A stretch of DNA of 64,000 nt, taken from the NCBI GenBank assembly GCA_022495005.1, contig JAGYXB010001793.1, positions 124,001 through 188,000 on the forward strand. The letters are read 5' to 3'. The notes under the pieces were generated by a model that saw only the letters and a program-made list of their open reading frames with translations, did not search any database and had not been told where the DNA came from. Below, in pieces: positions 59,452 to 64,000 of the stretch. Both the position numbers and the translations under genes were made by a program. Within the stretch, counting starts at the first letter, position 1, and each line of letters begins with the position of its first letter. This DNA is from Rhyacophila brunnea. Taxonomy: Eukaryota > Arthropoda > Insecta > Trichoptera > Rhyacophilidae.

Positions 59452-59691
59452 TTATTGGTATTGAAGTTTTTGATTATAGCAAATACTTAGGCAGGTTTTA
59501 TCAAAGTATCCAGCCCTGCCATTACAGTTGCATCCCATAGAGACGTTGACGTTATAGGCACCGTTTGCAGTTGCATCGGTACAATGATCATTGTATTTAC
59601 GCCAGAATACCTTCTCTAGTCTAATGTATTCAATGCCATACAAAGAGTCTTCTTCTGCGAAAACAATGATTGCATGCTGAACCATCAGACA
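59452..59691 (-). CDS. Candidate 3' terminal exon of a Cys-containing protein
   Basis: On the minus strand TTATTTTATTCAGATTATTTTTGTAG precedes an 80-codon frame: CLMVQHAIIVFAEEDSLYGI, then EYIRLEKVFWRKYNDHC, GAYNVNVSMGCNCNGRAGYF, DKTCLSICYN and QKLQYQ-stop. Six cysteines, with tandem CxC and CxxxC spacing and G/N-rich loops, suggest an extracellular disulphide-bonded domain (inference). Codon composition differs from the AT-rich surroundings. I do not recognise the family and found no upstream exon. Confidence 0.45.
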   Translation of the reverse strand, partial: CLMVQHAIIVFAEEDSLYGIEYIRLEKVFWRKYNDHCTDATANGAYNVNVSMGCNCNGRAGYFDKTCLSICYNQKLQYQ

Positions 59692-61258
59692 CTACAAAAA
59701 TAATCTGAATAAAATAAATTATAATTACCTACTTATTAGTGTTTTTTATGAATTTGCATGTAATGAATAGGTACTTAGGTACGTATAAATTGCGTTACTC
59801 ATTCATTAGCTTTAAATTACCTAGTAGCAGTGCCATCTATCAACATTCTTGTCAATGTGTTCAATAATACTATTTTTTATGTCATAAAAAAAATATGATA
59901 ACAATATTATACATAAAGAACGCGGAAATTTGAATACTAACGAGCGAAATGCATTACACGACTAAGCGATTAAGTGTAGCGCAAATGAGAGGGATGCAAC
60001 GTGGGTGTTCTATCTATGTTATCTTGCAACAAAGACGCGTGCGTGCGTCAGAGAGAAACAGCTTATGCGTTACAGACAGACAGATAAAGCAAAACAAATA
60101 TATAATGTAATAATTAGTAGTATCTGAGTGTTTGTTTCTGAATAAATATTATTATGTATGTTCGGATTCAATCCTGAATCTGTAAATAAGTATTTTTTCT
60201 TCGTAAAAAGTATGTTATTATAATATCAACTCTGTGGAGGTTCATGCCTATATACGTGTTAATTTTTTGCATTTACACGATTTTTATACAGATCAATATA
60301 CAATAATTTTTAGGTACTCGCGTTAACGAAAAACTGACATTTTGAAATTGTTACTGATGAAAGAATTGAAAAATGATAATGATGTTACGTAGTGCTACAT
60401 TTTCCGAATTAAAGTTTAGTTTATGTATTCCAACTACTTGTAGCTGCAGAATAGTAGCGATCAGATATCTATTGTTTAATGTATCAAATTACTCTGCAGT
60501 AATATATTCCCAGCGAATCAATTTCCAGCAAACAACTCTTAGCTAGATCAGCAAGTTGATTGGCAATATTAGATACGGTATATTATTACATCAGATCACA
60601 GCACATTATATCATTACGGTGTATTAGCCGAATAATCATTTTTCATGGTATCATATTTTCTTACGACTGTAATAATAAATAATATTTCATGTCGCTACTC
60701 GATTTAAAACGCTGACTCTATCATTAGTCCAATATGATTATGTAACAGAATTTAATGTTAATGTATTACTTTGTATTGTATAAATAACGAAGAATAATTT
60801 ATCTAAATGTCACTCGAATCCAAGTACCTAGCTCGTAACTATCTCAGTAGATTATATGTACTATCATTGTATAATATACTATTATACCGATACGCTGCTA
60901 ATAAATCTCACCCTGCTACATCGTAGACTTCATTATCATCATCCTCAACCCACACATCGAACACCACAGTAGTGACCCAGTACTACCGTTCCATGGTTTA
61001 GTTAAATTACAAGGTCACGCCATATTTTCTCTCAGTCCAGTGACACATCCTGTTCCGCTATAGGGTTATTCTAACTGGCGTTGTGGACGGCTTGGTGATG
61101 GTTGTTGATGTTCGATGATAATTTCATGTTTGTTCATGTTTAACATTATAGTTAGCAAGAAAATGCATTGAATTAGCGAATTCTCTTAAAAATATGTCAA
61201 GTTATTTCGAGGCATTCAGTGGCTTAGAATGGGAACAAAATACGGTTACATGTAAGTT
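59692..61258. other. Gene-free stretch
   Basis: 59960-60080 is GC-richer (cgcgtgcgtgcgtcagagag) and may be repeat-derived. The rest is AT-rich. Confidence 0.3.
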
Positions 61259-61621
61259 GTACGTATGCAGTTCATCGTGGGACACTTATTCGTGCGCCGC
61301 AGTACGTGAAACATGAGTTCTAATAACATTTTATCAAATGACGAGTTCTTCGTTGAACATTTCACCGTGGAATACATTTGTACGAAACTTACAAAATGCG
61401 GCGATAGTTTGCAAATAGTACTGTTCCAATTAGATTAACCCTAACCTAACCTAACCTTACCTAGTAAAGACATCTCCACATGTTGTAGCATACGTACAAA
61501 TATACACCACGGTGAAATGTTCAACGAATAACTCGTCACTTGATTAAATGTTACACGAACTCGTGCTTCGCAGTACGTGCACGCGCACGAATAAGTGTCT
61601 TGCGGTGAACTGTTTACGTAC
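61259..61621. repeat. Long inverted repeat with telomeric loop
   Basis: Arms 61259-61397 and about 61478-61621 are diverged reverse complements, sharing acacttattcgtgcg, cgttgaacatttcaccgtgg and tttgtacg. The spacer of about 80 bases contains the insect telomere repeats. Confidence 0.75.
61437..61456 (-). repeat. Interstitial insect telomere repeats (TTAGG)n
   Basis: aaccctaacctaacctaacc reads as about four CCTAA units, the complement of the canonical arthropod TTAGG repeat, followed by a degenerate ttacct. Confidence 0.75.
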
Positions 61622-62292
61622 AAATTTCTGGATACGAAAAAATACATCTCAATATTACAGTCCATAAATCGATAATGTAGACCTATTACGCGGCGAGCTA
61701 GTGTTTCTCATTATCAACAAAGTTATATAATAATAGTATTGAAATGTAATAAGACTAATAACAATGTGGATTTCGGAATGCATTATTGCAAAAGATTCAT
61801 TTCAAGTGTGTCATCTTTACAATCTTGAAAAAGTGACACAGAATGGTTTAATTGACGCGTCTGATAAAATATTTGCCAATTAGCGCAAGTACCTAACTCT
61901 CAGACTCACCTTATGTTTTATTAATTAATGTGTGTAATTAAATGTGTGATTATTTATAAAGGTGTTTGATGGAACATGTAATGAATGAAGCGGCATAATT
62001 CAAGTATAGGACCTACCGGAGACAACTTGTCTGTGTGATTTGATAACGAATAAAAAATATGTTATTCTAAGAAGATAACGTACCCAATTATAATCGATAT
62101 ATTCCTCTCGTGATTTTCCACGCTCGTAGTATATAGAAAGAAGCAAGACCGAGGATAATAATGAATAGTAAACCGACTTACCTTGATATGTCAAGAAAAT
62201 TACATTTGATTATATTTAATTGATAAATGCACCTTGCAGGAGATTCTCGTGGCACTATTTACCTGACATTCGATTTAATCAATTTACTATGT
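61622..62292. other. AT-rich spacer
   Basis: Nothing recognised. Confidence 0.3.
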
Positions 62293-62662
62293 AATTATAG
62301 CTTGACTGAAATGGCAAATAATTTTCAACTATAGGTGCAACGAAATTTAGGACTGGCTGCCAATCGGAGAGCGATAGTCGAGCTGTGAAGACGTCAATTT
62401 TGTTTTGTGATGGCGTCGGAGGAATTGATTCTTAAATCGTGTAATGATTACTAAAAAACGTTACCCATTTACTTGAAAAAGAAAATATGTCAATGAATAT
62501 ATTATTGTTATTACTAATAGAACAATACACATAACATTAAATGGACGCATATTGAATTTTTATGAAAAATTATGTTTTGTTCTGCACGCGTCGTTTGCAC
62601 AATCTTCGCGTCGCGTCGTCACGATCGTTTTAGACCGTGCCCCAGCTGAAGTATAGCCTTAA
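62293..62662 (+). mobile_element. TTAA-MITE copy 8
   Basis: Right end GCCCCAGCTGAAGTATAGCC followed by TTAA at 62659-62662. The left terminus (gcttgactgaaatggcaaat) is mutated and its TTAA is lost. Belongs with the 24 and 44 kb copies (ttcgcgtcgcgtcgtcacga). Confidence 0.7.
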
Positions 62663-64000
62663 TGTTTTACTATCGGAACATTTGCTATTTTACTTTATTA
62701 TTAGCTGACAAACGAAATATCATGAATAACGTTTTAATTATTTTGAATTAAGTTAATGTTTTATTGAAAAATACAGTAATAATACGTTTGTAACTATAAA
62801 AATGGTAGAAAAAGCCTTTTCATGAACAAAAAATAGTATGTAAGTGTATTTCAATTTTTATTACACAACTGACCAGTTTGTGAACTATTTTTATGTATAT
62901 AAAGGTGTTTAATTTACGTAATTAACTAATGATACTAATATAAGTGAAATTAGTATGAATAGTAAGTTCTTATAAGGTACATATTACTAACTAAATAATA
63001 AATGAAACATAAATGGGTTCAATAATACTATGAATAACAAAACAACCAATCCAACATACAGTATAATATAATTATATAAAATATCTTATTATGTAAATGA
63101 ATGTACAAAATCGTTAATTTTATTGACTTACGCAGCTAAATTATTCCTCTTGGAAACTTTAAATATTTTTACTACTAATTTGTGCATAGTGAACTATTCG
63201 TATGCAGCATTTTATGTCACTATTTAATTCAATTCACTCGTATTTTATTGACAACGGAAACAATAAAAAATATAATTTTCATAATAAACAGCGTTAGAGC
63301 GTTTGTATGTTTATATCAGATTTTAAAAATCATGTTTTTTATCTGAAAAATAATCAAAATTTGCGTTATCAATCGATTAAATTCATGAATAGATTAGATA
63401 CTATCAATGATAAAACACCAATTGTAGGATCGCGTCATCAAAATCGGTAAGTACCAAAATACAAATACTGACTCTAATAATAAAAACAAGTTTTCAGAAA
63501 TTTAATTAATTGAAGGACAAAATGAAATATGGGACAAAATATTGTCATTAATTGAATCGACATGTAGGTACCACAACCACAGGGAAGTTAAATTTCCATT
63601 GAGGTCGTTGAGAACCACAATATATACATCCTAATTACGTCACCGTTATAGATTTATTATTCAATAAATAATTTATAAGATTTGAGAATGTAACATTTTT
63701 TTATATTGAACATAATAGGTATATATTTTCAAAACATCTCAGATATATAGAAAAAATCACCAAGCCGTCTTTAAACTTTTATAGAATGTATTTATACGAT
63801 TGTAGCATCCGTGTATGGAATATCAAATGGTTTATCTAAAATATAAGGAATTGCGTGAAAAAATGCGCTTCAATTAATAATGTGGCCGCACGATGCACCC
63901 ATCTGCATTTCCACCTCAAATCACAACACGTGCATTCAAAAACACTTGTTACCGAGATGCTGCTGTAACATGTTTTAAATTATTCCACAATGACTCCACA
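62663..64000. other. Gene-free AT-rich end of the window
   Basis: Nothing recognised on either strand. Confidence 0.3.

Overview
The window looks like AT-rich, repeat-dense nuclear DNA from an insect, most likely a moth or butterfly. The reasons are the hundreds of scattered GTAGGTA/TACCTAC words, RTE-type retrotransposon ends that run into GAT-rich tails, insect-type TTAGG telomere repeats (61437-61456), and the lack of any long intact gene. There is no sign of bacterial gene organisation. Host coding sequence, where present, is in short candidate exons with GT/AG borders. No host gene is complete.

Candidate host exons: a two-exon gene at 647-1151 (+); two phase-compatible exons on the minus strand at 8278-8211 and 7915-7780; a THAP-domain first exon at 11975-11905 (-); an internal exon at 16706-16616 (-); a 3' terminal exon at 42263-42097 (-); a Cys-containing terminal exon at 59691-59452 (-); and a weak BEN-like ORF near 39.5 kb (+). 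The proteins are mostly unrecognised. The evidence is splice signals and open frames, so confidence is moderate to low.

Mobile DNA dominates. (a) A TTAA-flanked MITE family of about 365 bp has eight copies (2.2, 9.3, 14.7, 24.3, 26.4, 29.0, 43.8 and 62.3 kb). The 43.8 kb copy is split by an RTE fragment with an 11-base target duplication. (b) A complete but inactivated DDE transposon at 36629-38941 has 27-bp terminal repeats and an AAAT duplication. (c) hAT-like MITEs lie at 2.9, 10.4, 25.0, 35.6 and 49.7 kb. (d) Harbinger-like elements lie at 4.0 and 50.7 kb. (e) Two related Helitron-like elements (51494-53794 and 54915-57359) each carry a minisatellite built from the RTE 3' end. (f) A Penelope-like reverse transcriptase/GIY-YIG pseudogene lies at 47.97-48.95 kb. 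(g) There are several LINE 3' ends and tRNA-derived SINE fragments.

Structural DNA of interest includes an almost perfect palindrome at 41.0-41.24 kb, an inverted repeat at 61.26-61.62 kb with telomere repeats in its loop, a 108-bp tandem duplication at 40.0 kb, and interleaved inverted repeats at 13.7 kb. The remaining sequence is AT-rich intergenic or intronic DNA in which I see nothing codable.
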